DNA of 57,625 bases from JAGXQV01 sp964451375 (lineage in GTDB: Bacteria; Pseudomonadota; Gammaproteobacteria; Burkholderiales; Sulfuricellaceae). The notes under the pieces are model-generated. The model saw nothing but the letters and a program-made list of their open reading frames with translations, had not been told where the DNA came from and did not search any database. Shown in pieces: positions 8,567 to 17,517 of this stretch. Within the stretch, counting starts at the first letter, position 1. Each line of letters begins with the position of its first letter. The stretch is from assembly GCA_964451375.1 (NCBI GenBank), contig CAYVIN010000020.1, positions 1 through 57,625 of the forward strand, written 5' to 3'. The position numbers were made by a program, and so were the translations under genes.

Positions 8567-9820
8567 TTACGTCGTTAAGGGCGTGTCGGCAAGCATACAG
8601 CGCCTTTTACCGGCGCGCTTGGCGGAGTACATGGCGTTGTCAGCGGCAGTGAGAATCTCGTTCACTGTCGAACCATGCAGGGGAATGACGGCAACGCCGA
8701 TGCTGGCCCCCATTTGGCAGGGGGCGCCCAGCAGCGTCAAAGGTTGCGAGATGGCTTCGAGCAGCCGATTGGCAATGGCAAGGGCGGCTTCCGGGCCGGA
8801 AACGCCGCGAGCAATGGCGACAAACTCATCGCCGCCAAGCCGCGCGACAAAGTCGCCCGAGGCCAGTCCGTGGCGCAATCGGCTCGCTACCGCTTTCAGC
8901 GCTTCATCCCCGGCTTCATGTCCAAGAGTGTCGTTGATGGGCTTGAAACCATCGAGATCAATAAACAACACTGCGTGTTGGGCTGCATCGGTTTGTTTGA
9001 GCAGGGCGTCCAGGGTTTCGTTGAAATGGGCGCGATTCGGCAAGCCGGTGAGTACGTCGTGCAGCGCCAGAAATTCAATGCGTTCCCGCGCCTGCTCTTC
9101 TTCGGAAATATCGCTGACCAGCCCGATGAATAGACTGGAGGTGTTGCGCCGCACTTCGGTTACGGACAGACGCATGGGGAACACTTCGCCATTTTTGCGT
9201 CGTCCCCGCACCTTGCGACCAATGCCGATTACATGAGGGGTGCGTTCCTTGAGGTAACGCGCGAGGTAGCCGTCGTGTTCGTCGGCATAAGGGGATGGCA
9301 TCAGGCATTTGACGTTGCGCCCGATTACCTCCGTAGCCGTATAACCAAAGATGCGCTCCGCCGCCTGATTGTAGCTTTTGACGGCGCCGGTTTCGTCGAT
9401 CGTGAGAATCGCTTCATAGACATTGTCGAGGACGCCGAACAGGCTGTCCTGAATCGTGGCGATACGTTGCATCGAACGCATCCGTGCTTCGAGGATTTCG
9501 AAAACGATGGGTTTGACGAGGTAGTCGTCCGCGCCGGCGTCAAGTCCGGCGATGATTTCCTCCTTGGCCGTGAGGGCCGTCATCAACATCACCGGCACCC
9601 AGCGTACTCCACCCAGCGCCTTTATCCGGCGGGTTGCTTCAATCCCGTCCATTTCCGGCATCACCACATCCATCAACACCAGATCGGGCTTTTCGACCTG
9701 AAAGGCTTCAACGGCGGCGCGTCCGTCCAGCACGTGCGTGACGCGATAGCCGCGTTGTTTTAGAAATGCGATGGCGGGGGCCGCAGTGGCTTTGGAGTCA
9801 TCAACAAAGAGGATGTGCAT
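8567..9820 (-). CDS. Response-regulator diguanylate cyclase (REC-PAS-GGDEF)
   Basis: A 417-residue protein read from 9820 to 8567. The receiver domain (1-120) has the acidic pair in FVDDSK and phospho-acceptor Asp51 in LMDVVMPEMDG. A PAS domain spans about 130-250. The GGDEF domain (about 255-410) has intact RLGGDEFVAI, so it should synthesise c-di-GMP when phosphorylated. No kinase is adjacent. A second GGDEF regulator lies upstream in the same orientation, 161 bases away. Confidence 0.9.
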   Translation of the reverse strand: MHILFVDDSKATAAPAIAFLKQRGYRVTHVLDGRAAVEAFQVEKPDLVLMDVVMPEMDGIEATRRIKALGGVRWVPVMLMTALTAKEEIIAGLDAGADDYLVKPIVFEILEARMRSMQRIATIQDSLFGVLDNVYEAILTIDETGAVKSYNQAAERIFGYTATEVIGRNVKCLMPSPYADEHDGYLARYLKERTPHVIGIGRKVRGRRKNGEVFPMRLSVTEVRRNTSSLFIGLVSDISEEEQARERIEFLALHDVLTGLPNRAHFNETLDALLKQTDAAQHAVLFIDLDGFKPINDTLGHEAGDEALKAVASRLRHGLASGDFVARLGGDEFVAIARGVSGPEAALAIANRLLEAISQPLTLLGAPCQMGASIGVAVIPLHGSTVNEILTAADNAMYSAKRAGKRRCMLADTPLTT

Positions 9821-9981
9821 GGGCGTGGATGAGTGGTTTGGTGATCAGGTGTTTGACGGTGGGCAGGGCGACCCGCAAAAAAGCGTGGCTGAATTGTGCC
9901 ACTTGTACCTGCGCCCGCAAAGCGTTGTGTGGAATGCGTGTTGAACGCGGTTTCAGGATGTTTTATTGGGGGCGCCCAATA

Positions 9982-11277
9982 CTACATCACCCGGTTCCGT
10001 CCGCTTTTCTTGGCTTGGTAAAGCGCTTTGTCGGCCAGCGCGAGCATTTCATCGAGGTTGTCTTCCGTCTGATCGGTTAATCCAGCGCTGACGGTGAAGG
10101 TGATTGCCCCGGCGCTGGTCTGCGCCGCACCGTGTTCCACTGCGTGGCGGAATGCTTCAAATGCGCGGCGCGCTTCGTCGAGTTCCACTCCCGTGAGGAT
10201 GACCGCGAATTCTTCGCCGCCCAGACGCGCCACCAGATATTTCCTGAAATGTTCCCCGAGACGGCTCGCCAGGTGGCGCAGCACTGCGTCGCCGACGTCG
10301 TGCCCGTGTTTGTCGTTGATCGATTTGAAGTGGTCGATGTCCATCATCCCGACTACCAGCGGGACTTTGCGCGCCCGTGATTTTTCGTAGAGGTCTTCGC
10401 CGCTGGTGAAGAAGTAGCGGCGGTTGTACAGCCCGGTGAGATAGTCGCGGTTGGCGGCGTTCCAGATGGTTTCGATCTGTTCCAGCATTTCCAGGTTTTG
10501 CGATACCCGGCAAAACAATTCTTCGTAGCTGAAGGGTTTGGTGATGAAGTCGTTCGCGCCGAGTTTCAGGAAGCGCGCCGATACCCTGCCTTCTTCGGTG
10601 CCCGAGATGCCGATGATGCACATCCGATCCTTGCCGTATTTCTTGCGGATTTCGCCGGTCAGGGTGTGGCCGTCCATTTCCGGCATGGTGTAGTCGGTGA
10701 GCACGAGGCGGATGTCCGGGTGTTCTTCGAGTATCGCCAGGGCTTCCTTGCCGTCGTTGGCGGTTAATACGTTGAGGTACTGGAGGGCCAACATGTGTTT
10801 GAGCACCGCCCGCGAGCTGATCGAGTCGTCCACCACCAGGGTTTTGGTTGATTGATTGCGATACAGGCGGCCCACCAGGTTGGTGATGTATTCGTAGCTG
10901 CTCGGGCCTTCCTTGAGCACGTAGTCGGTGACGCCTTTTTTGACGATCATTTCGCGTAGGTCGTCGCCAAAAATGCCCGTCACCGCAATCACCGGAATCC
11001 CATAGGGTGTGACCAGATCGATGATTTCGCCATGCGGAGCGTCGGGCAGATTGAGGTCGCATACCGCCACCATGTAGTCTTTCCCGTGGGTTTTCAGGAG
11101 TTGCGCGGCTTCTTCGTATGTCGCGGCGATGTCAACCCGGCAGTTCCAGCGCTCCTTGAGCAGCGCCGCCGCCATTGCGGAGATCGAGCGGGTGTCCTCA
11201 ATCAGGAGCACCGGGCTGTCAATCTGCGCGGAAAGAATCGAGTTCGTAGAGCGGCCCTTGCGGCGGATTTTCGACAT
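9982..11277 (-). CDS. Tandem-receiver diguanylate cyclase (REC-REC-GGDEF)
   Basis: A 431-residue protein read from 11277. This start is preferred to an in-frame ATG at 11424 because AGAAGGA sits just upstream and the extra residues look non-coding. The first receiver has IEDTRS and CDLNLPD; the second has VVDDSISS and LTDYTMPEMDG. The GGDEF domain carries GGEEF within RLGGEEFAVIL, an active variant. The layout matches PleD-type cyclases, where the second receiver aids dimerisation. The gene is divergent from the exported protein at 11518. Confidence 0.9.
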   Translation of the reverse strand: MSKIRRKGRSTNSILSAQIDSPVLLIEDTRSISAMAAALLKERWNCRVDIAATYEEAAQLLKTHGKDYMVAVCDLNLPDAPHGEIIDLVTPYGIPVIAVTGIFGDDLREMIVKKGVTDYVLKEGPSSYEYITNLVGRLYRNQSTKTLVVDDSISSRAVLKHMLALQYLNVLTANDGKEALAILEEHPDIRLVLTDYTMPEMDGHTLTGEIRKKYGKDRMCIIGISGTEEGRVSARFLKLGANDFITKPFSYEELFCRVSQNLEMLEQIETIWNAANRDYLTGLYNRRYFFTSGEDLYEKSRARKVPLVVGMMDIDHFKSINDKHGHDVGDAVLRHLASRLGEHFRKYLVARLGGEEFAVILTGVELDEARRAFEAFRHAVEHGAAQTSAGAITFTVSAGLTDQTEDNLDEMLALADKALYQAKKSGRNRVM

Positions 11278-11517
11278 GGGGTTTCCTTCTAAGTTTTTTT
11301 GCGGCGGCGCATGGTCATATTCGGCCCGCGCCCCGGATTTATTGGTTGATTCGTGTGCGATTATGCAACCTTTTTCCATCCCCCGCCTAGCCGGAGCTGT
11401 GACAATGTTGGCTGACTGAAACAACCTGCCGCGATTATCATGGCGGGACTGAAAAGCCCGCCGAAAAAGGGTGTGCCGCCGATTTCAGACTATTGCGTAT
11501 CTTGAGGAGGAGACATC

Positions 11518-13284
11518 ATGCAAATCCGTTTTTTCGAGAATAACCGCCGCTTTGTTTCGACCGTTCGCCCGCTCGCGCTAGGGGTGGTTTTGGCCCTGTC
11601 CGGGGGCGTAGCGCCGGCTGCCGAGAGCAGCGCCGGCAAGGTGGATAATCTGCTCAACTGGGGGGAAGTCGCCTATCCGCAAATGCTCGCGCCGGGCGCC
11701 AAGACCACGCAGGCGAACGGCTATACCTATCGCTGTTATGCCAACGGCGCGTTGTGCCTGGGCGTCAAGGATGATGAAAAGGACGGACAGTTGTATCTCT
11801 ACAAGGCCGGAGTGGGGCTGTCCAGTCTGGGAACTGTGGTGGATTGGACGAAAAACGCGGATAAGGAAAAAATCGAGTCGGCGCGGATATTTCCCGCCGG
11901 GCTGGCCGTCAGCGCGCCGACCCGGCAAGGCGCGAGCAATGCTTTTAGCGTGTTGCCCCCGCCCCCCGGCCCGATGACCATGAGCAGTCTGTCGTATGCT
12001 TCCGCCACCGCGAAAATCAACGCGCTGTTGAGCGGCAGCAAAGCGCCGTTGAGCGGGTTTGATCCCAATACCTTCCTGAGTATGGCGAACAACGCCGCCT
12101 GTTTTGGCCCGACACTGAGTTACACCAATCATCCCGACGGCGGTTCCGGCACGTTGCCTTCCGGTGATCTGGGCATCTGGCTGGAAACCGATTCCGCTAC
12201 CGGCGACGCCTGCGCCGCCGCCCAACTCAACGCGCGGATGGATGGCGCAAGCAATCGCGCCAACAACGCCCTGATGACCGTCGCCAGTATGTTGCGCGCC
12301 GCCATCAGCAGCGGCGTCGGCCTGCCCGCCGCAGGCGCCAGCATCAACGTCCTGGCCCCGATGAATGCGCTCGGCGTCGCTTCGACTACCTTTAGCAAGG
12401 CGCTCATTGCGCTCGACTCCGGCGGCAAAATATGGACTTACAGCCTGGAATTCGCCTTTACCGACGCCGGCGGCGTAAGCCACAACATCGCGATAAAACT
12501 CGACCATACGCCGGGCGGCTCACCCACCGGTTACGCCGGTGTTATGGCGCTTTCCGTGACCGGGACTTTCAACGGCGGCAACTGCGGCAGCGGCAGCAAC
12601 CCGATAACCCGTATCGATACCTTCAAATACGAGCGCAGCGGCGCGACCAGCATTACCGGTATTCAGCGCAGCGCACAGTTTTGCGGGAGTGGCAGCTATG
12701 CGACGCTGGGCAGCTATGACAGCGACGGTCAACTCAAGCCTTCCTCGACCTGGACGGATGATTTCTCACGTTTCGGTGCAAGCTACGACCCGTCCACCCT
12801 GAAAGGGTATTACCTGTACGGCTGGCAGGCCGGCAGCGGCGACGGCTACAGCCGCATCCTGCAACTCGGCATCAACGGCATCGGCAGCGGCACAACCAAC
12901 AACGGTGAGTCCTATTTCGGCTACGGTGACGCCATCGACAAAACCGACGGCAAGATCAAGGGGTTCCACTGCATCTGGGCCGGCCCTAAGCCCACCAGCC
13001 CGACCGGCTTGCAAACCATGTATGCGCAACGTCAGTTCATCAGCTACGACAGCGCTACCGGCAAATGGTCGCAGCCGACCGGGGGCAGCGATATCCGTTA
13101 TGCGCCGACTGACTCCTGTACGTACAGCGCCAGTGGTTTTTGGTATGACCGTAATCTCAATGGCGTCAACGATGAAGCGCCAGCCGACATTACCGTCGCC
13201 ACCCCGGATCTGATGGGGCTTTCCGGCGCAGCCACGATCGCCGATGCAATCGCTGCGCGGGGTTACGTGATTCCGGGATTTTAA
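11518..13284 (+). CDS. Large exported protein with a Y-rich repeat-like domain
   Basis: A 588-residue protein with a strong ribosome site (GAGGAGGAG) and a signal peptide ending near APAAES. Residues about 43-112 form a small domain (LLNWGEVAYPQML, then GYTYRCYANGALCLGVKD and QLYLYKAG) that recurs inside the neighbouring metalloprotease-like protein. The rest is Gly/Ser/Thr-rich, beta-like and low in charge, with paired cysteines, as in secreted adhesin-like proteins. I do not recognise a family for the C-terminal 400 residues. It probably acts outside the cytoplasm. Confidence 0.6.
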   Translation: MQIRFFENNRRFVSTVRPLALGVVLALSGGVAPAAESSAGKVDNLLNWGEVAYPQMLAPGAKTTQANGYTYRCYANGALCLGVKDDEKDGQLYLYKAGVGLSSLGTVVDWTKNADKEKIESARIFPAGLAVSAPTRQGASNAFSVLPPPPGPMTMSSLSYASATAKINALLSGSKAPLSGFDPNTFLSMANNAACFGPTLSYTNHPDGGSGTLPSGDLGIWLETDSATGDACAAAQLNARMDGASNRANNALMTVASMLRAAISSGVGLPAAGASINVLAPMNALGVASTTFSKALIALDSGGKIWTYSLEFAFTDAGGVSHNIAIKLDHTPGGSPTGYAGVMALSVTGTFNGGNCGSGSNPITRIDTFKYERSGATSITGIQRSAQFCGSGSYATLGSYDSDGQLKPSSTWTDDFSRFGASYDPSTLKGYYLYGWQAGSGDGYSRILQLGINGIGSGTTNNGESYFGYGDAIDKTDGKIKGFHCIWAGPKPTSPTGLQTMYAQRQFISYDSATGKWSQPTGGSDIRYAPTDSCTYSASGFWYDRNLNGVNDEAPADITVATPDLMGLSGAATIADAIAARGYVIPGF

Positions 13285-13331
13285 GAAAACGCCGGCCCGG
13301 ACATTGTCCGGGCGTCACGGCGACACCCCTG

Positions 13332-13363
13332 GGGCCGGAGCGGAAACGCCCGGCTTTATTGTT
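13332..13363 (+). terminator. Probable terminator after the 11518 gene
   Basis: GCCGGAGCG, a GAAA loop and CGCCCGGC form an imperfect hairpin followed by TTTATTGTTTT. A second GC-rich hairpin (GCCCGGACATTGTCCGGGC) lies 30 bases upstream. Confidence 0.55.
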
Positions 13364-13500
13364 TTGCTTAAGGATGTTTTCAACTCCTCAATTCGATTGT
13401 CTTGATGCACAACTTCAAGGAAAATCCCCCGAGTCCGCAGGGAGTACCGCAAAAATCGATCCGGCAATTCCTTATTTCTAATTTAACAGGAGAATCCACA

Positions 13501-15888
13501 ATGTTTCATGCAATTCACGGACTACGCGAGAGCACCGTCAAGGTGTCCAGACTGTGCGCCGCCGTCGCTCTGGCGCTGGGCTCTTATACAGCGGGCGCAG
13601 CCGAACATCCGCTGACCAAGATCAATTACGATGCAGCGAAAAACGTTAATGTGATCGACATCGTGATGAGTATCGACTGGGACTTCGACGCACCCCCGGC
13701 GGGCCGCGACAAGGCTTTTATCGAAGCGGTACTGCGCCAGACCACGCAGAGTTTTTACACCATGACCGAAGGCAAGCAGATGCTCGGCAAGGTATACGTC
13801 TACAAAAACAGCCAGTTCATTGACAACACCGACATCCAGTACCTGCAAAAGGATGGTCGCGCCAACGCCAACATCGCAGGCATCGGCAACTGCAAGGCGT
13901 GCCGCATCCTGATGTTCGCCGGCACCAACGAAACCCCGGACGCCCACGGCAAGACGGTTGCACACGAATTCGGGCATTACATCCACGGGGTGTTCGACGA
14001 ATACCGCGAGGAAGGTGGGAAATCCACCGAAGCGGGTTCCCCGCAGGATGGCGACACTCCCCGGGACACGATCATGCACAACCACTTGCAGTTCGTGAAT
14101 CTGAGCACGGCGAGCGACTACGCTGATCCCGCCACGCAAAAAACCGCCCAGTTCCGCAGTTATGGCAAATCCGCCTGGGAAACCCTGGTTTCTCCACCAT
14201 CCAGTGATTTGAACGGCGGGGCGGGGCGGATGTATTTCGACCCGTTCAAGAACATGACCGCCCCCACCGCCGCCGATCTCAAGAAGCCCACTACCGGTTG
14301 GGAATCCGCCTTCCAGGTTGTTTACATGGGTTCCAGCAGCGGCGCCTCGTCAAGCGGCCCGATCAACGTGATCGTCATCGATACCACGACCGGCAAAACC
14401 CAACTCGACGCCCAGTTAAACGCCGCCCAGCAGGTCGTGAATTCCGCTGGTGACAACAATCGCGTTGCTGTTTACGCCTATCCCTTCGGCAATGCGCCGG
14501 TGGTGCCGATCACCGCACTGTCCAGCGCCGACGCGCGCAATAGCGTGAAGGCCGCCATCGCCAAAATCACCGTAGACAGCGCTGATGACGACACGACCAA
14601 CGGCGACCGCCTGTTCGACTGGGCTGAGTCAACCCTGCCCAACCTATTCCCCGGCGGCGTCAAATCGGCGAACGGCCTGGGTTATTACTATCGCCTCTAC
14701 CCCGCCACTAATCAGGGCGTGGGTGTGAAGGACGGGCGGGTCGCCTACTGGGACGGTAAGACAATTTCCGACATCGGCCCGGTCAGCCAATGGTTGCCGC
14801 AATCCCGGCAGTCGCTCTCTGATACCGTGCAGAAAGCCCTGGGCGCTATCCAGAAGGTGCGCACCGACGCCGATACGCCGATGTTGACCCTGTTCACCAC
14901 CGACACCCAGACCATCAGCAATAGCGTCGCCAAATCCCTCCAGGACGCTAAGGTGGCCGTGAACCCGGTGGTGCTGGCAAATAGCAAGGGCACCCCGGCG
15001 GGCCGCAACCGTTTCACCTCATCCGACCCGAATAGCCAATCGTTGTACGACCTCGCCAAGGGAACCAAGGGATTGTTTCAGGAAGCCAACAAAATGGCCG
15101 ACCTGACCCGCAACGCCGCAAAAGCCTCGAATAGCGCCGAAGGCGACAATTACGAACCGGTGGCCGACGCTGCGTCAGACATCCTCGCCGCAGGGGCAAG
15201 CGCCGATGCGGTAGCATTGATTGCCGGCGGCGGCATCGACGGCGAAGTGACATTCCAGGCCTTCTGGAGCGACGAGGACGAAGGCAAGATCAGCTATTCC
15301 CTGACCTCGCCGAGTGGCGCGAAAATCACCCCAACCGCTCTGCCGAGCGGCGTCACTTACTCCAGCAACGCGGGGGAAGGCACCGCGACCTATACCGTCG
15401 GCGCGAGCTACGCCGACAAGGGCGGCCAGTGGACGAGTACGGTGATGGCCAGCAAAGCCACGGTGGATAGCGTCTTCCAGGAAGTCGCGGTGAAATCGAG
15501 CCTGTCCGCTGTAGTGGATGTGTTCGGCGGCGTCAAGGACGACACCCGCGCCATGACGGCAGTGGTTGAAGTCAGCGGCCCGTTGCCGGTGAAAGGCGCC
15601 AGTGTGACAGCCGATATTTATGGCGCTGCGGATGGCAAGCTGGTCAAATCCGGTCTTGTCCTCAAGGATGACGGTGTCGCGCCGGATATCAAGGTTGGCG
15701 ACGGCAGATATACCGTCAGCCTCTCCGACCTCATCGCCGGGGACTACGAAATCGTCGTCAAAGCCAGTGGTGACGGCAAAGCGGTCTTTACCACAGCGGG
15801 TTCCACCAAAAAAGGCGCCAACCAGCCCGACGTGACGATTCCGGCGTTCCAACGCACCGCTACCGACACCTTCAAGAAAGAACTGTAA
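13501..15888 (+). CDS. Exported CLCA-like zinc metalloprotease with VWA-like domain
   Basis: A 795-residue protein. The start at 13501 follows AGGAGAA and gives a signal peptide ending near GAAEHP; an upstream in-frame ATG at 13402 is less likely. Residues 155-168 read HEFGHYIHGVFDEY, the HExxH...GxxDE zinc site of CLCA metalloproteases, with His155, His159 and Asp166 as probable ligands. A KSAWETL segment downstream recalls the CLCA STWEV region. A VWA-like domain starts near 288 (VIVIDTTTG; the MIDAS Ser positions are replaced by Thr). It is interrupted at about 369-435 by the small domain shared with the preceding gene. The C-terminus (GASVTADIYGAADGK; LKDDGVAPDIKVGDGRYTVS) resembles the CLCA beta-sandwich. 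Inference: a secreted or surface protease. Confidence 0.75.
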   Translation: MFHAIHGLRESTVKVSRLCAAVALALGSYTAGAAEHPLTKINYDAAKNVNVIDIVMSIDWDFDAPPAGRDKAFIEAVLRQTTQSFYTMTEGKQMLGKVYVYKNSQFIDNTDIQYLQKDGRANANIAGIGNCKACRILMFAGTNETPDAHGKTVAHEFGHYIHGVFDEYREEGGKSTEAGSPQDGDTPRDTIMHNHLQFVNLSTASDYADPATQKTAQFRSYGKSAWETLVSPPSSDLNGGAGRMYFDPFKNMTAPTAADLKKPTTGWESAFQVVYMGSSSGASSSGPINVIVIDTTTGKTQLDAQLNAAQQVVNSAGDNNRVAVYAYPFGNAPVVPITALSSADARNSVKAAIAKITVDSADDDTTNGDRLFDWAESTLPNLFPGGVKSANGLGYYYRLYPATNQGVGVKDGRVAYWDGKTISDIGPVSQWLPQSRQSLSDTVQKALGAIQKVRTDADTPMLTLFTTDTQTISNSVAKSLQDAKVAVNPVVLANSKGTPAGRNRFTSSDPNSQSLYDLAKGTKGLFQEANKMADLTRNAAKASNSAEGDNYEPVADAASDILAAGASADAVALIAGGGIDGEVTFQAFWSDEDEGKISYSLTSPSGAKITPTALPSGVTYSSNAGEGTATYTVGASYADKGGQWTSTVMASKATVDSVFQEVAVKSSLSAVVDVFGGVKDDTRAMTAVVEVSGPLPVKGASVTADIYGAADGKLVKSGLVLKDDGVAPDIKVGDGRYTVSLSDLIAGDYEIVVKASGDGKAVFTTAGSTKKGANQPDVTIPAFQRTATDTFKKEL

Positions 15889-15909
15889 GGCGTTGTTTCT
15901 GCGATGCAA

Positions 15910-15940
15910 CAAAAAGGCCGGGTATGCCCCGGCCTTTTTT
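15910..15940 (+). terminator. Rho-independent terminator
   Basis: AAAAAGGCCGGG, a short loop and CCCGGCCTTTTTT form a strong hairpin with a T-run, 20 bases after the CLCA-like gene stop. Confidence 0.9.
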
Positions 15941-16064
15941 ATACGGCGCGTCACAGCGATTGGAAAATTACAAATGGTTTATTATTGGCTCCGCCTTCGC
16001 CTGATTTGTTTGCCGGGCGAAAACAACAGAAAAAGCTGCAATTGATTTTGAAAGGAGAATTCCC

Positions 16065-16382
16065 GTGCCAATCTATACCGTCAGAGTCGAAAAATTTGTC
16101 CAGCATTCCTGCGAAATCGAGGTGGACGCGGAAAACGTGGAAGCTGCAATGGAAGAAGCGCTGGAACAGGCCAATCTTGACCCAGAGCTGTTCGAGAAAG
16201 TGGATGGGGAGTCCGATCCACGGATATATTCGATCCTCAATCAGGAAAACGGCGCGGACATCACGCTGGACGATTTACTCGATCATGTCGCAGTCGAGAG
16301 CTGTTTGAGCAGCTTTGCCGCAAAAGCGGAATCCGCCGTGGCGATGACGCCCGCCCAGTTTGGATATGAAGACCAAGGCTGA
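16065..16382 (+). CDS. Small acidic protein, DpnD/PcfM-like N-terminus
   Basis: A 105-residue protein starting at GTG, with a good ribosome site (AAAGGAGAA) eight bases upstream. The N-terminus IYTVRVEKFVQHSCEIEVDA, followed by an acidic helix, recalls the short DpnD/PcfM-like beta-beta-alpha fold, but this is weak. It is strongly acidic, soluble and has no signal peptide. It lies between two clear terminators, so it is a single-gene unit. Function unknown. Confidence 0.6.
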   Translation: MPIYTVRVEKFVQHSCEIEVDAENVEAAMEEALEQANLDPELFEKVDGESDPRIYSILNQENGADITLDDLLDHVAVESCLSSFAAKAESAVAMTPAQFGYEDQG

Positions 16383-16411
16383 TCCGGGGCTGGTTTTTAC
16401 GGGCGCCGGAC

Positions 16412-16451
16412 AAAACAAAAGGGGTTAGACTTTCGTCTAACCCCTTGTTTT
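16412..16451. terminator. Bidirectional terminator
   Basis: The perfect stem AAGGGGTTAGAC / GTCTAACCCCTT around a TTTC loop is flanked by an A-rich tract on the left and TGTTTTT on the right. It can end the 16065 gene on the plus strand and the tRNA-Lys genes on the minus strand. Confidence 0.88.
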
Positions 16452-16527
16452 TGGTGGGCTGTCACAGATTCGAACTGTGGACCTACGGATTAAGAGTCCG
16501 CTGCTCTACCAGCTGAGCTAACAACCC
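16452..16527 (-). tRNA. tRNA-Lys (anticodon CTT)
   Basis: On the minus strand the 76-base sequence starts GGGTTGT and ends ACAGCCC-A-CCA, so CCA is encoded. The D-arm is AGCTCAGCTGGTAGAGC, the anticodon loop CTCTTAA reads CTT (codon AAG), and the T-arm contains GTTCGAATC. All stems pair. Confidence 0.95.
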
Positions 16528-16550
16528 ATGTAAAACGTTTTGAAAAAATC

Positions 16551-16626
16551 TGGTGGGGCGTGCGCGACTCGAACGCGCGACCAACGGATTAAAAGTCCGC
16601 TGCTCTACCGACTGAGCTAACGCCCC
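16551..16626 (-). tRNA. tRNA-Lys (anticodon TTT)
   Basis: A minus-strand 76-base tRNA with acceptor GGGGCGT / ACGCCCC, encoded CCA, and anticodon loop CTTTTAA, which reads TTT (codon AAA). It is the promoter-proximal member of a two-tRNA unit with the CTT isoacceptor 23 bases downstream. The two share identical anticodon stems, suggesting duplication. Confidence 0.95.
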
Positions 16627-16636
16627 AAAGCGCGGC

Positions 16637-16665
16637 ATTATATTGGGGGTGTTTTAAAATGTCTA
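16637..16665 (-). promoter_or_regulatory. Promoter of the tRNA-Lys pair
   Basis: On the minus strand TAGACA (16660-16665) and TATAAT (16637-16642) are spaced by 17 bases. The -10 lies 10 bases before the first tRNA. This is a near-consensus sigma-70 promoter. Confidence 0.75.
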
Positions 16666-16781
16666 GCACTTTACGAACTTTGTTTTACGACGCCGTCGAA
16701 ACAGTCCTTGCTTGACAGGCAGAAAGTAACGTAAAATCACGGCCTTTTTAGATCACGTTTTTTCAGTTAAGGGTCAAAAAC

Positions 16782-17024
16782 ATGGTAGTGATTCGCCTTT
16801 CCCGTGGCGGCGCAAAGAAGCGCCCGTTTTTCAATGTCGTGGTTGCCGATTCCCGCAATCGTCGTGATGGTCGTTTCATCGAGCGCGTGGGTTTCTACAA
16901 CCCGGTCGCCGGCGAAGGTCAGGAAGCCGTGCGCATCAATAGCGAACGTTTGGCTTACTGGCAAGGCCAGGGGGCACAGTTGAGCGATGCAGTGGCAAAA
17001 ATCGTCAAGCGTGCCGCTGCCTGA
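16782..17024 (+). CDS. rpsP: 30S ribosomal protein S16
   Basis: An 80-residue protein beginning MVVIRLSRGGAKKRPFFNVV, typical of S16, followed by DSRNRRDGRFIERVGFYNP. It heads the classical rpsP-rimM-trmD-rplS operon. Candidate promoter elements TTGCTT (16708) and TAAAAT (16732) lie upstream. The 3' end overlaps rimM. Confidence 0.97.
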   Translation: MVVIRLSRGGAKKRPFFNVVVADSRNRRDGRFIERVGFYNPVAGEGQEAVRINSERLAYWQGQGAQLSDAVAKIVKRAAA

Positions 17025-17517
17025 TAACCTGGTAGTCATGGGGCGCATCGCCGCCCCGTTCGGTGTGTTGGGCTGGGTCAAGATTCAGCCTTTCACCGAA
17101 GAAGTGGATGGTTTGGCCGATTTCCCGGTGTGGTGGTTGGGAGACGGCGATGACTGGCGCGAAATGCCGGTCAAACAATGCGCCGTTCACGGCGTCACGT
17201 TGCTCGCCAGCCTGGAAGGCGTCACCGGTCGCGAGGCCGCAGTGGCGCTCAAGGGCAAGCAGGTCGCAGTTCCGCGCGACACTCTGCCGACTCCCGCCAA
17301 GGATGAATACTACTGGTCTGATTTGATCGGGCTGGAAGTGGTTAATTTGCAGGGTGAATCGTTGGGCAAGGTCAGCGGCCTTCTCGAAACCGGCGCAAAC
17401 GACGTGCTGGTGGTGAAAGGTGAACAGGAACGTCTGATTCCCTTCATTGCGCAATACGTGATCGAGGTGGATATCGGCGGCGGTCAAGTGCGCGTGGATT
17501 GGGGACTCGATTATTAA
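17011..17517 (+). CDS. rimM: Ribosome maturation factor RimM
   Basis: A 168-residue 16S rRNA processing factor that binds S19 and acts in 30S head assembly. It begins at GTG (17011), reading MPLPDNLVVMGRIAAPFG, which matches the usual short leader before the conserved VVMGRI. An in-frame ATG at 16987 would add eight residues and is the alternative. The N-terminal RimM domain is followed by a PRC-barrel from about residue 95 (YYWSDLIGLEVVNLQGESLG). It overlaps rpsP by 14 bases. Its stop TAA overlaps the proposed trmD start. Confidence 0.92.
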   Translation: MPLPDNLVVMGRIAAPFGVLGWVKIQPFTEEVDGLADFPVWWLGDGDDWREMPVKQCAVHGVTLLASLEGVTGREAAVALKGKQVAVPRDTLPTPAKDEYYWSDLIGLEVVNLQGESLGKVSGLLETGANDVLVVKGEQERLIPFIAQYVIEVDIGGGQVRVDWGLDY

